Positions 46,106 to 62,219 of a DNA stretch of 64,000 nucleotides are shown piece after piece. The translations under genes and the position numbers were made by a program. Within the stretch, counting starts at the first letter, position 1, and each line of letters opens with the position of its first letter. Source of the stretch: Citrus sinensis (taxonomy: Eukaryota; Streptophyta; Magnoliopsida; Sapindales; Rutaceae); NCBI RefSeq assembly GCF_022201045.2, contig NC_068560.1, forward strand, positions 37,473,001-37,537,000. The letters run 5' to 3'. Under the pieces are notes generated by a model. It was not told the origin of the DNA. It ran no database searches and was given only the letters and a program-made list of their open reading frames with translations.

Positions 46106-48029
46106 ATTCCATTCGTCAACATGTGGCGTTATGCTATCTTTCTTATTTTTCCCCCAAACAATTTGCAATTAGCGATAACCTGAGATTCTTGCAAATCCTT
46201 CCGATTTAACAAGAAAAAAGTAATGACATTTGACCCCTTAATTTATTTCATTAATTCTCTTTTTTTTTTATTGATTTCATTATTTTTAAAAATATTTTTA
46301 TTTATTTTTTATTTTATAAGCATGGCAATGCATCATGTTTGGGCAATTTCGTGTCTTTGATTTTATTGTGCTATATTAAATTATATATACCTGAACCTAT
46401 TTATTACCACAATCATGTTAATTGTACCAACCCATTTAACCTGCTATTTTTGGTAAATTTAAAATAATTGTTATATAGTTTTGGTTTAAATGCATTACAA
46501 TTCATAAAATAAGCTTTTTCATAATTTAATACCGAATGAAATAAAATACTAATATTTTTCATGTTTGACATGATCTAATAATATAGTAAACAAATCAATA
46601 ATTTATTTCTAGGCACCAATATCAGTGATTAGAATTTTAAGAGAAAAGAATCATAGAAAGAACTTTTAAATTTTGTGTTATCTAGAAAAATAAATAACGA
46701 CTCCAAATTTTACAAAAATATATAGGGATTTTATTTATATTCAATTTTTATATAATATTAAAAAACCAATTTTATTTTCTTTATAAATTTATTTAAACAT
46801 TAATATTACGCGTTATTTAATTGAGTGAGTTTTCATGCGTAAACCCAAATCCCACTCTTTATGCAATGAGTTTTTTTTGGGTTGACTCGTTAATCACCCA
46901 ACCTAATAAAGGTCAACTAGACAACCGTTTATATGATATCGGTTCATATGTGTTTGTGGATTGTATGCAATTTTGCTATGCCTTTTTTTTATAATTATTA
47001 TTATAATTTTTTGACTTTTTTTTTTTTTTCTAAATCTAAATTTTTAACATTTCTCAAGGTAATTTTTTTAATTTTTATATTCTATGATTTTCAGCGGCCT
47101 TATTCATTCAGCATATGGGTCAAAATATCTTATATGTGATTGAAATACTGATTTTTAATTATTAACTTCAATTTAAAAAATAATTTGAAAAAATCTAACA
47201 TCTTCAAATATCTTTTAAAAAAAGTAACACGTGCATGTGCTCTCAATCCTTCAGAGCACGACTTTGAATCCCATAATTATTGAAACTTATATTTTCTCTT
47301 TCAATTTAATTAGGAGTATGGGTGAAATGCATGTCTCTCTTCCTACAATATTAGCAAGAGTAAAAATATAAAAATACTTCATAATATACCTAAATTTAGG
47401 GTAGTCATAATAAACTTGTGAGGTAGGCTGATAGGCCCAAAAGAGCGCGTAAGGTGCACTGAGGCACCTATTGGCATACGCAAAGAACAAGAAGAAGAAC
47501 TTGAAGAATAGGACTTGCTCACTTGACGTTTGACAATGCAAAGTAAACCAGAGATACGTTGCCATCAACATCGTCTTGTCAGCCGAATCCCAGCACTCCA
47601 AAAGGCCAAAACTATTTGACTTGTCGCTGCAGCAAAATTACCCAACACCAAATACAAAAACAATTATTATTAAAAAATTAATAAACAAATAAAAAAAGTT
47701 TTTTTAAAAAAAAAAATTAAAGTAAGCATTTTGGAGAAGAGAGAATTACAAACATAGAAAATTTGACATGGAAGGCAACGAAACCGTTAGGTTGTTAAAC
47801 GTTAAGCTGGCCAAAAGGAAAAACCCATTAATTGAAATATTTTTCATTTTTTTATTTGATAATAATAAATTTTTGGAACCAAACTGTTGAAACCTTGCTA
47901 GTTGCTATCAAGAAAAAAGTGAAACAAAAACACAACACACTATGCACTCTCTGTCTGAACCTCATAATCTTCTTTACTCTTCATCTTATTTTATTTTTCT
48001 TTCTGCTTAGATCTTACCGTCAACCGAAA
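46106..48029. other. Intergenic, upstream of HXK3
   Basis: Strongly AT-rich to about 47280. A frame on the minus strand (47287-47601) is open for 104 codons, but I recognise no family and give it no gene call. The last 200 bases contain the HXK3 leader. No clear TATA box. Confidence 0.4.
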
Positions 48030-51043
<3,014 letters not shown>

Positions 51044-51782
51044 AATGGCAGATTCTGTGTAATTTAATCTCTCATCACAAAGTAGTAGATGAGGTTCTGT
51101 AATTAAGCTTGCTTCGGCATTTGGTTGAGAGTATGAGATTCAAGAACGGGTTGTTAATCTAGGAACTCCCTTCAAGGTTGTATTTTAGTAATGTTATTAA
51201 AACAAATAGTTGTGAGATCACAAATTCAAGATTTTGAAACCTTGTTGGCGGAATGATTTTGAACTATTTCTTTATCTGCAAATATGCAATGCCAATAAAC
51301 AATGAAGCCTCGTGTTAATTTTAAAAGTCAAGTTTCCAATAACATTTTCGATGTAGATAACTAGTCTTTTATTAGTTCACCTCCTTATTTGTTATTACCG
51401 TCAATTGGCAAATACGGTTGAAAAATTTGTTAACAAGATTAATAATTCGACTTCTATAATTCTGAAATCAGAGGCTTATTTAGAAGCACAGTGGTTAAAT
51501 TAAGGCCTTTAAGGAATGAAACAGCAGGATCGATATGAAATAAAATAAAAACTATAGTAATTTGTGTAAGTTTACAAAAAGTAATGAACCTCTCGGTTAT
51601 TATCCATTAAAATGAAACCAATTTGAAGTATCAGCTTTCAACCAGGCCATACTTCAAAAAAAAATAAAATAAAATAAAAATCAACCAGACCAGCTACTGC
51701 TTACGCGGAAGGAAGAAAAAACACTATCGTGATCGCGCACTCAATTTTCGTCGTTGTCAAATTTTCATTCAATCTATCAACA
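51044..51782. other. Intergenic between HXK3 and AP-2 sigma
   Basis: Contains the HXK3 3' UTR and, from about 51700, the AP-2 sigma leader. The words AAAATAAAATAAAATAAAA form a short A-rich run at 51660. No other feature seen. Confidence 0.5.
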
Positions 51783-53892
51783 ATGGTAGCGTTAGTTATC
51801 TGAATCAATTTAATTAAAATTAGGGGCATTTCCGTTAGAAGATTTGAAATTGTAACACTGATTTTGATATCTTTTGTTGACGTGGCAGATCCGGTTCATA
51901 TTGTTACAGAACAGGCAAGGAAAGACTCGTCTCGCCAAGTACTATGTTCCTCTCGAGGATTCCGAGAAACACAAGGTCGAATACGAGGTATGATTATGAA
52001 CGTGATCTTGCGTTTTCTGCAGTTGTTGTTCTAATTATTCAATTTTCTAGGGTTTTGAAATTTGGATGCCTTTCTTGTAGGTTCATCGGTTGGTGGTCAA
52101 CAGAGATCCCAAGTTTACTAATTTCGTTGAGGTTGGTGATTCTCCACAAATTATAATGCTTAAATTGCTTAGGCCAAGTTTCTACACTGTAGCTAACTTT
52201 TATTTTTATTAATTTATTTGCTGAGAAATGTAGAAATAATAATTTACCTCTTTCAAATTATCCCGAGGCTGATGAGTCTGAAGCTTATGAAGTACTGGAA
52301 CTCACACCCTCGGTTAATTTTTACTGATGGAAATAAATAATATTTCAGTTAAACTTTTAGAAAAGGAAATGGCATTTACTTAATACATTTTGATGGGCAT
52401 TTTCTCATAATTTTTATGGAAATTGATAAAATCCCACTTAAACTCCTATTACGAATTCTTTTTATGGGAAGGTGGAAAGCTAAGAATTGGGCAGCTTTCT
52501 TGTCCGATCAGTAGCACTCTTTTATTTTCTTTTTATTATTTTTTTAATTTTCAAAAATCCCAGCCGGACGTCTGATTTTTACCTATTGTAAAATTGTACC
52601 ATTATATTTGACAGCCTATCTTCTCTACTAGAGCAATTTCACTTTGTGCTCTATGCCTTTGCACTGAAATATCTGTGTGCATGTGTTTGTGTTTGGTCTA
52701 TGTGTACTTTCTGCAGTTTCGTACACACAAGGTAATCTACAGGCGGTATGCTGGATTGTTTTTCTCGCTTTGTGTCGACATAACAGATAATGAATTGGCA
52801 TATTTGGAGTGCATCCATTTATTTGTGGAGATATTGGATCATTTCTTCAGCAATGTCTGCGAGCTAGATTTAGTATTTAATTTTCACAAGGTATGTGATC
52901 GCATTTTCATTTCAAGTTCTGTTACTGTTTCTTTTTGCATCTGCTGAATTACTAACTATTTGATGTTTATATTATGTCATTTTGTCTTCTGTGTACATGC
53001 TGCTTTTCTCGGTAGTCTTGATCAGTAATTCACAAATGCTTACCCCAACCGAAGTGTTGACTGGAGCACATGTAGCTTTCTTTAGGGACAGACAAACTTA
53101 ACATATTAGGTCTGTTGATTATCCTTAAAGATATATGTTTCATAATGAGAAACTGGTATAGCATGTTATGGATTTATTTCATTCAGTACCAGTACAAACT
53201 AAGAAACACAAGAAAGCGAAGGGCCACTAAAGAAGCTATAGCCACGTCTCCGTGCATTGTTTCTGGGAATTTGATGTTTCTAACCATTTGCACTAGAGCT
53301 TATGTGAGAGACACTTTATGTTATGCCTTGTTGCTGGTACTACAAATTTGTAAATCTAAGCCCTATGATGATGCTGTTGTATGTCATGCCTTGCCATCTT
53401 TAGCCTGTCAACTTGCAAGTTGGCTCTGCTGCTTTACCATGCTGATACCTGAATGTTCTATTGTTAACCACAAAATCTCAGTTTAGAATTCAAAAATTCA
53501 TTTTTCATATGTTCTTTTCTATATTTACTCCTGTTGGAGTATATACAGATACCTGATCATTGAGAAGTGAGAACTGCTGATGTCATTTGCGTTGTCTGTT
53601 TCTCTAAAGTTTAAATTTAAGTGGATCTGTTCCTTTATATGGGGAGAATTATCACTAATCATAATTTTTTTTTTATCACGGGCCACCACGACTTGCTGCT
53701 TGTTTTTACATGAAGGTTTATCTAATACTTGATGAATTCATTCTTGCTGGGGAGCTTCAAGAGACAAGCAAGAGGGTATGCACTTTCAAGGCACCACTAA
53801 ACTATATTTATTTATCTGTTTAAATTTTAATTTTTTTTGGTGTTTTGTAGGCAATCATAGAGCGAATGGGGGAACTGGAGAAGCTAGAATGA
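51783..53892 (+). CDS. AP2S: AP-2 complex sigma subunit (clathrin adaptor small chain)
   Basis: The sigma chain belongs to the AP-2 core and contacts dileucine cargo signals in clathrin-mediated endocytosis at the plasma membrane. Exons: 51783-51785 (ATG only), 51889-51987, 52081-52131, 52717-52890, 53716-53775, 53851-53892; 142 residues, the usual length. The protein reads (M)[79 protein letters not shown], then the longin-type end [20 protein letters not shown]. The coding part of exon 1 is just the start codon, followed directly by GTAGCG; exon 2 begins ATCCGG after GGCAG. The 584- and 825-base introns 3 and 4 hold no supported gene. Confidence 0.95.
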
Positions 53893-54885
53893 AGAGTTAT
53901 GATTTAGTAAAGGGTGTTAAAGTGAAGTTTGGTTTTGCCTTTTCACATTTTTCCATTTGATGGATTGGTTCTATTATAATTTGTTTACCTATTTTTTGCA
54001 CAGCCAATCTTTCTCTAGTATTCTCAGAAATCGAAAACCCAATCCTACGGTTGTATTATCATAAATTGTACGAATAACTTGCGATTTGCTGTCATTGTTT
54101 GCGAGGCAATCCTCACTGAGTAACCAGTAAAAAATGCATGCTTGAAGCTGTTGTCCGTTTATCATTAGTTGAAGATATTCATGGCTTAGAGTATTTTAAG
54201 AGTTAGTTCATCTGTCGACTTCATTGGATGTTGTTTGGGTGTGTCTCTAATCCTGTGCGAGGAATCTAATTTCTGCATTGAGCCTTTTTTTTTTATTTGC
54301 CAAATGCACATATCTACCAACCAGCGGACATCTCTAGCAATTTCCAACTTTGAAGCTGATGGTGCAGAAACTTGATATTAACCGACAAATAGCCCTTTCC
54401 ATTTTCTTCATGTCTTTATCTACTTAAAAAACTTTTCGGGGGAGGCGCAAATGGCTGGTATTAACTGAGCAACTTCTTTGTACATTTGTTCCAATAAGAC
54501 TTCTTTGTTAGGGAAGGCTATCTTCAATGCAAGTGCATACGAGCATCAAACATGGTACAAAATCTAAGATAACACTTTTCCAAAATAGCGTATGTGATAC
54601 GAGGAAGAGAATGTACAAACTAAATATTTCCCTTATCTTTCTTTATATATGAGCGTGCTTCAAACAAGCTGAAGAAAAGATAACCCCAATAAAAATGTTC
54701 TCGTAATCAAGTTCCTGTGATTGATACTAACATCCAATTGCCTCTTCAGTTCTACCGTTCATGAGAATGGAATATTTGATGGCCCACAAACAGGATACCC
54801 AGCCATTCTCTTAATAGTCATCAATTCCAAGAAAAGAAATGAATGAAATAATGCTATTGCGGATCCATTGCCTTGCCAGCCAATT
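53893..54885. other. Intergenic between AP-2 sigma and the convergent unknown gene
   Basis: The two flanking genes converge, so this should hold both 3' UTRs. AATAAA-like words occur. No other feature seen. Confidence 0.45.
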
Positions 54886-57800
54886 TCACAGCCGTTCGTT
54901 GCACAGCAGTTGCAATGACAATGAACTTCCTGTTCGAAATCCACCTTCAATTTCTTCATAGACTAGAGGGAGATGGTGGTCTTGCCTTTTCACCCTCGAA
55001 GAGGGTAATGATGAAGTTATGGTCATTAACTGCTGGTGCTGAAGCCAGTGCTGATGCTGGTGTTGAGAGTTTGTGGAATACTTGGGCCTAAGTACTTCCA
55101 GTGATGTGGGGGCAGGTGATATCGGGGACTGCGGACATGGGATCAGTGTAGGGTCCTGTCTCCCATTTGGCCAATTTGAAAATTGGCTCATCGCTGTGGA
55201 ATGTCCAGTAGGTCTGCATTGAGCTGCTAGCTGAGCCGGCCAAAGCTGTTGCTGCTGCTGTTGGTGTTGTTTTGTCAAGATTGTGGAACTTGTATGAGCT
55301 GGGCCTAGGAACGGGCTGCTAAGATATGAAGGTAATTGCAATTTGACCTACAAATAAAAATTACAGCCTAACATAATTAGAGATTTTTTATGTCATGGCA
55401 ACTTGCAAAGCGATATATGCAGCAAAAGACGCAAATCAACCATACTTCAGTAGTTGTATATTACCAATGGCTAAGGATGAAAAATGCTTACAGAAACAAG
55501 CTAATGAAAGAAGTTGGAGAAAAAAATCTGGCTTGGATTGAGGTAATCCATAACATAACAGTAACAAAGCAAAAGGAAGGAATCAAGAAAAAACCTGCTG
55601 TGTTGATCCAGTTCCAGATGTAGAAATTTTATCCGGGTATGAAGAGGTGTAGTGAGTCTGGGGCATTGCAATTGGCATGAAGTTCTGATGTTGTGGAAGA
55701 GAATGAAGATGAGAAACTTGAAATTCTGACGATGGTTCTAATGCATTATTTCTGGTTCTGCTAAAGCTGTTTGTATCTTCTGCTCCCAAGCCGCCAGCTG
55801 ACAAAGACAAAAAGTTGAAACTCTACAAGAAAAACAAATTGATCAGGACATTGGGAAGGGGAAAACAATCATCTATGCCAACATAAATTGTAGAGCTTAC
55901 TTGCTTCTGCAAAGTCTGTAACCCAGATTCTGTAGCAGTCTGTAGCTGATCATGATGAAGCCTCTTGTGCTGAAGAATACCACTTCTAGCTTCACTTGAA
56001 TTTCTTTCAGCAGTAGTACTGCCAATACTGTTAACAGATATGACTCCATTTAAACCTTTTCTCGTCTTATCAAAGTCATAAATCACCATATGTGTTTCTT
56101 GCCTTTGTCCTTCATCTGGTGGTTTCAATTGATTACACTGTAGATGTGACTTTTCTTTATTCTCTGGCATTTGTAAATCTCGAATCAGACGACTGATGTA
56201 AACATGGCCAGCACACCTCTTTAGAGACCTATTAGTGGTGGCCCCTTTAAAAGCCTGTATAGTTTATAGTCCACCAGACACTCAGTGAGATGCTCAAGAA
56301 AGTACACAAGCATTGCGAAGTTTGGAGTAAAATCTACCTTTCTGGTTGAAGGACCATTTTCTAAAGAACAAGGCTTGGAGGCACCAACAGCGGCATCCAG
56401 CCAAGCTGGAATTTTGGTAGCTGAGGACCTGCAATGACTACATGAATGAGACGATAGATAGAAGATATATAGGAAGGTCTAAACTCATAAGAACTAAGAC
56501 AATTACGGCAAAGAAGGTCCAGAACTCCCAGCACCAAGCAACACCATTGGAGACAATCCTGGCCACAATGCAAGGCCTTTAAACAAAGAATATGCCAGTG
56601 TCAGCCTATAATATCCAATAGTATACAAAACAACCATGTTTGACAAACTAGGCAGAAAAAAACAGGCCACAATACACTATCAAGAAGTATACCATTTCTC
56701 CAGGACTCCGTGGCCGTATCTTGTTGCACTTGTTCACTTCTGAGGGTGGTGGACTTAAAAAATAAAGCAAAGCCTCCATTTTAGTAGCAGTTCAATCGCT
56801 AAAGGAAATATTGTTCTAGGCTTGAAACTAATGCTTACCCCAACTGCAAGCTCAGGTTTTCCTGTAAGTGAGGTCTCCTGAGTCGACTGCTCTAAACTAC
56901 TTCAGGACGGACAACACAAAGAGAACTAAATTAATAACAGGACAACTGAAAAGAAACAGGAGCACCAGAATTGATTAAAAAAGAACCCACCCAGAATCCC
57001 GACATGGCTCAGGCAAACCCTGAAAAGTTACAGGATTGCACGACGGCTCATCACTGTTATGTTCCCTCTTAGCCAATAGAGGCATTGTGCTGTGCACATT
57101 TACCGGAGGAACACAACTATCAGTTTTCACGTGGAAACTTTTACTGTCAGGTTTTTCTTCTACTTCAGCACTGGTTTTAGCAGTTTCTTTCTGTGAACTT
57201 TCTACATTAGATGAAGGGGCAGCCTCAGAAGTTCTCAAGGGGAAGGTTGAGCCCAACTCCTCCTCGGTAACTGCAGAATCTAATGAGAACATACAACTTA
57301 AGAAAGAAACAAACTGGGAAAAAAAATGTAATCACTAGAAGAAGCAATAGGTGGAAAAAAACTAATATTACCTTTAACTGCAGGTGTACAGCTCTCCCTA
57401 TGTTCTTGCAAAGCTGGAGGCTTTGCTTCTGAAGGAGCACTCTCCAATTTACTATTATTCACACTATCATTTTCAGGGAACATTCCTGCCATAGCATATA
57501 AGGTCTCCACAACTTCTTCTTCATCTTTAGTGATTGGCCCAATAACCTCCTTCTGGGACCAGTCCGAGCTTCCTTGTTTCTACAAAAGCAATCCCATCAA
57601 TATAAATTGAAATGCTCATCCAAAAGAATATGAATTTTGAAATGGTCAGCTGGAGATAACTGACAACAATGTTCAGCTTGGACTTCTTTAGGCCATCCTT
57701 TTTGAGTGATTCCATTTCACCTACTGTATGGTTCAGCTTCTTTGAATCTGGTAAAGGTGGAGACATAGATTCGGGATTTCGCTTCTTCACCGCTGTAAGA

Positions 57801-58941
57801 GTTAAATCCAAATTTCTCATACATTATTAATACTTCAAAATATTCTTTTTCTTTCCCTTCAAATAAACTAACATTTTTTGTTTTCCATAGAAAGTTAAAA
57901 GTATTTCCCTTCAAAAAGTAGCTTCAGAACAACAGGAGGCAAAAATCTCAAATACAATATTATTATTTCAAAAGAATCAATGCACCATCAAAGTAGCAAC
58001 ACCAGTGTATTAAGTATAATTAAAAAATAAAAACAAACAAAATTCTGCGTACACGGGAAAAAAAGGGGGGAAAGAAAAGAAAAGCAAAAAAGGCTTCATT
58101 TTGCTTAAGTCGTAATCCAAAATCCAAATCACTAAGCAAAACCGAAAAAAGGAAACTTCCCGGAAGACCCACTAAATAGAACATGATATTTAAACCGGTA
58201 ACACTTTAACTATTAGCCCCACAACTAACAGAAAAAGTAGGAAATTAAAAAAAAAAAAACTGTATTTAAAAAAAAAATAATTTGAGATATAAAATGAAAA
58301 ATTTATCATTCTTGATTCACAAACAACATACCTGAACGTAGCTTACGCGGAATGGAGGAATGATCAACACCATTGCAGTCATCCAAAAACTGGAAAAAAG
58401 AAATTGAAAATTAAATAAACAGAAAATTAAAATTAAAAAATTGAAAGAAAAGTAAAATTAAACATACCTTTTTAGGTAATTTAAATCTTTTGGCAGTAGC
58501 ATTACTCATTGAAGACTGAGATTGTGAAGGAGTTTCGTTTTCTCTATCAGACAAATTATTACTATGATATCCCATTTCAGAATCTTCGAAACTCGAAATC
58601 ACAGCTTTATTAACAACAACACTTAATTTTTTAACAAGTCTCTCCTTCTTCGGTTTCTCCAAACCTTCAAAAAAATAAAAATAATAACTAAAAACAAAGG
58701 AGATAAAACAAAAAACAGGCATTATCTGAAAAACTCTTATCACCGAAAACACACGAAGAGAGGAAGAACGCACACAAAAGAAGACGACAAATGAGGGGTT
58801 TTGTTTGCTTGTTTGTTTTGGTTTTGGTTTTGGAAATAGAAAAAATAAAAGAGGAGAGTATAGTAAATTCACACCTGCTAAGAGCTTCTGTCGCGAAAAC
58901 CGACTGCTCCCTCCTCGCCTCACGTCTCGAGTCTTGTCCAT
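54886..58941 (-). CDS. Large nuclear-looking plant protein of unknown function
   Basis: Thirteen exons: 58875-58941, 58468-58664, 58332-58389, about 57668-57792, 57372-57579, 56991-57279, 56839-56899, 56693-56753, 56507-56576, 56338-56428, 55901-56254, 55595-55822, 54886-55347; 756 residues. The N-terminus is basic (MDKTRDVRRGGSSRFSRQKL; LEKPKKERLVKKL). Conserved-looking blocks are KDEEEVVETLYAMAGMFPEN (about 163-182), LALWPGLSPMVLLGAGSSGP (357-376), KIPAWLDAAVGAS (384-396) and LKRCAGHVYISRLIRDLQ (420-437). The C-terminal 230 residues are Gln/His/Ser/Pro-rich, with QQQQQ-type runs (HQQQQQQL). Domain family not recognised. The basic patches and Q-rich tail suggest a nuclear regulatory protein, inferred. 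Position beside AP-2 sigma and HXK3 suggests the At1g47820 counterpart (recalled, unsure). The exon 4 donor is GTTGTC, or three bases on; either keeps frame. Confidence 0.82.
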
Positions 58942-61020
58942 TTCTGTATTCACACAATTTTGAAGACAACACTAACATCAACAGCATCTGCTCTCCCTCA
59001 CGCCCTCCAATTCGATCTATAATCCAATCAAAACGCATTAAAATATAAGAAAAATGAGATTCAAAGAGCTTCGGTTTGTTTTTTTTTTTTTCTCAAACTT
59101 TAGAGGAGAGAAAGTGAAAGGAAAAACAAAAGTGGCGTTTGAGATTTCTAAAGAGAGAGAAAATCAATTTTAGTTGCCAGATATTTCTCCGCTGCTTTCT
59201 GTGTGTGTGTGTGTGTGTTTTGAGTAGTTTTAGTTCTAGCTGCTCAGAAAAATTAGCGAGAGAGAGAGAGAGATGAGATGAGATGAGACAAAAAGCTTCA
59301 TATAAGAAAAAAAAAATTGAAAAAAATAAAAAAATAAAAGGAAGGAAAGAAAAGAGAAAAGTAATTCGTTCCTCGTGTTCAGAGAATCAGGTTCTTCGTG
59401 AAATAAAGCAAATTAAAGAGAAAAAATTAAAAGAAATGAAAAATGTGAAGCAATTGCAGCAAAGTGACAATTTAACAACCTTCATTTAATTCTCGAAGAC
59501 AATTAAGAGAGTTGATTCATTTCTCTCTCTCTCTCTATCTTGACTTCTGTTAAAAGCTCTCACACACAACACAAACTCCCAAGAGACGGCAAATCCGAAG
59601 CTTTCGCTCTGTTAAATCGCCTTTTAAATGCATCAGAAAAACGGCCATTCTTTTTCCTTCTTCTCTCACTTCACATTCATTTATACACAAGTCCCATTCC
59701 CACGTCATTCCACCATCCACGGTCCCTATTCTCTCTCCTCTCACAGCCGTCGGATCTTCTTTGATGGCTTAGACCATCAAGTCTCACGTGTCAGCCACGT
59801 CGGATTTTATAAACCTTGTTTACCTGTCCACGTTGCACTCTTCATGCATCATCCGAAGGCTCGTTATCAAACGGCTGTGGTGAAACTCTCGTCTTTCTCA
59901 CTGTCTGGACGGAAGTCTTTTTAATCACAGTAACTGAAACAAAACAAACGACTCTCTTTCATCAACGGCCATTATGGCAAATCTCATGGATGTTCGACAC
60001 GTTTCATCCACAGGTCTCCGTACTACCAGAGACTGTTCACTGTTACAAGAGAAAATATTCTGTACCTTTTAATGACTTTTCACCAGTTTCTTAAAGAAAC
60101 TAGTATTAGATTTGGTGCATTTGCATGTGCTGTAGTCAACACGCGCCAGTAACTCCCGAGTGCGGAGCAGAAGAGTGATTTACGATTTTCATTTGTTTGA
60201 TGTTGATGTTCACGCGCGGGAGGGAGAGTGAAATTGTAGGCCAGTAAAATAATGGTAATCTCACTGGTAACGCTGAAATCCGCAAAGCGGATTCTAGAGA
60301 AAGTTTGGCAGTCACGAGAAAGGATGGGCAGAGGGTGTTGAACTCGGCGATTAATTGCTGAGTTTACGGCGAGTGTTTGATGAGGATGGAGGAATGTGAT
60401 GATTTGATTCTGTGCACCTCGGCTTGGCAGGGTCATGCATGCTGCGTGACTCCTAGTTCCAAGTCGTATCACGTTGCGTCAGTCCTAATTACCAAAACAC
60501 CCTTCGCTATGTTCAGAATTACATGCTTGTAAGCTCCTAGTCCTGTGTGAAGCTCGCCGGCTCCTATCTACCATCTAAAAAGAATCGGTGAACCACCTCT
60601 CTTCGATTTAAAATGAACGTTTTGATTTTTACGTTGAACAGGTGAAGGTTTTGCTTTGAAAGAGATAATAACTGGATCGATGAAAGAATTTATTTATATA
60701 TGCATGCAACTGCCATTAATTTATTTTCGCGAATTATGTCTTAGGTGTACAGCAAATAGATGGACAAAGCCCAAAATATATTTTTAAAAGATTTAAACTT
60801 GATGCCCAGCTTAAAAAAATTGCTTAAAATGCATCGGGCTGGCACACCGGCGTGGAATGTATATGTGTGTACATTTGCGTTAATGAAAGGTCTTAATAGT
60901 TCTTTTACGTGGAAGTATGAAGGAAACTTTTAAGGGAAAAGTGGAAATTGGGTCAAATAATTGTTGAACCACTCTTCAGGCCCATCATTGATTTATAGCA
61001 ACGTTTGGAGTTTTTTAATA
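58942..61020. other. Upstream region of the unknown gene and gene-free DNA
   Basis: Just upstream of the ATG lie a (GT)n run (59201-59218), a (GA)n run (59258-59272) and an A-rich stretch, likely leader and promoter. From 59500 to 60700 the DNA is less AT-rich, but frames are short and unlike known families. No gene supported. Confidence 0.4.
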
Positions 61021-61025
61021 CCTTC

Positions 61026-62219
61026 GAAAAATCCTTTTTTTTTAAAAAAAAAAAACAAGAGATTAAGTTATGAAACGATACTTAGGATAGTCCCAAGCAT
61101 CGTCAAATAACTTTTTTCTAATATCCATTGGTGGTTCATCCCACCAAGTATACATGAAACACGATAAACCTAAGTTAGCCAAGCAATCTGCTACATAATT
61201 TTCTTCTCGAATATTTTTAATCAAGTTACAACAATTAATCCATCTATTACGGATGCACCATGGAGGAGCAAATCTAAGATTTTGGAGACAAGATAGTGCA
61301 ACAGTAGAGTCACTCTCTAACCAAACATATTACCACCCTCTATTAGCTGCTTCCTCAATAGCCACAATGATACCAAATATTTCAGCATAAAATGAAGAAT
61401 GAAGGCCTAAAGGCATTGCAAAGCATCCTTTAAAGGCCCCATTAAATCCCCTGAAAACAACACCACAAGCTGCCTCTCCCGGATTTCCTTTAGTAAGGCC
61501 ATCTGTATTAATTTTAACCTAAAGAATTAGAGGAGGATGCCAAAAGACTGAAACTACCTTTGGAGCACGTTGCAATGGCTTCTTTATGCCCAATATATCA
61601 TCACTTGGAACTTGGGTAGCTACGTGTCCTGGACAATAAGAGCTCAATAAAATAATGTGAGAAGAAATGACAACCTTTAAATGAGACAATGAAAGCTCAC
61701 GATTTTCAAAGCGTAATAAGTTCCGAGCTTTCCACAAATAATATAAGTAGGATGAAACAACCTATGCGCTGGAGGGAGGCTGTAGGATGAGAAAATCTAT
61801 CATCAAGAATTAACTTTCGTAAACTCACAAGGTCTCCATTCATGGGAAATGTGACTCTAAATAAAGAAGTAAGCCAACCCCAAAGCTATTGAGAGAGCCT
61901 GCATAGGAAAAATAAGTGGGCAGTCGTTCCATCAGATTGCAAGCACAAAGGGCAAGATGAGATGACGCATAACCCACATAAACACAGCTGATCATTGATT
62001 GGAACTCTATTATGAACAGCCTCCGAGCAAACATAGAGTATTTTTGAAGAATAAAAGATGACCACAAGCATTTGTTCTAGGGGCAGACTACACGGTTGCC
62101 AAGTAAAAAATGATAAGCTTCTGCCAAAGTAAGATCACCATTTGCTAAGTGGCACCACACCATCTTATCTTCGGTGTCAACTACGAGCAGCTCTATATTT
62201 TTTATATCTGAAAAATCCT
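61026..62219 (-). mobile_element. Degraded LINE (L1-type) 3' part with zinc-knuckle-like and RNase H regions
   Basis: On the minus strand, bases 62209-61036 carry the 3' end of a plant L1 LINE. In order: DTEDKMVWCHLANGDLTLAE then AYHF (the DxxxW...G...S/AY stretch after reverse transcriptase); CPLCLQSDGTTAHLFFLC (zf-RVT); WKARNLLRFEN; and an RNase H domain with INTDG, EAACGVVFRG, AEIFGIIVAIEEA, LESDSTVALSCL and NYVADCLANLGLSCF. It ends in an A/T-rich tail near 61036-61060. Direct repeats GAAAAATCCT at 61026-61035 and 62210-62219 look like its target duplication. The reading frame is broken by several stops and shifts, so it is inactive and 5'-truncated. Confidence 0.85.

Noticed and set aside
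47287-47601. 104-codon frame on the minus strand upstream of HXK3
   Set aside because: No family signature, no neighbouring exons that join in phase, and codons rich in Phe/Tyr as expected from AT-rich DNA.
53115-53486. 123-codon frame inside AP-2 sigma intron 4
   Set aside because: It lies between two well-defined exons of a conserved gene and resembles no known protein; most likely chance.
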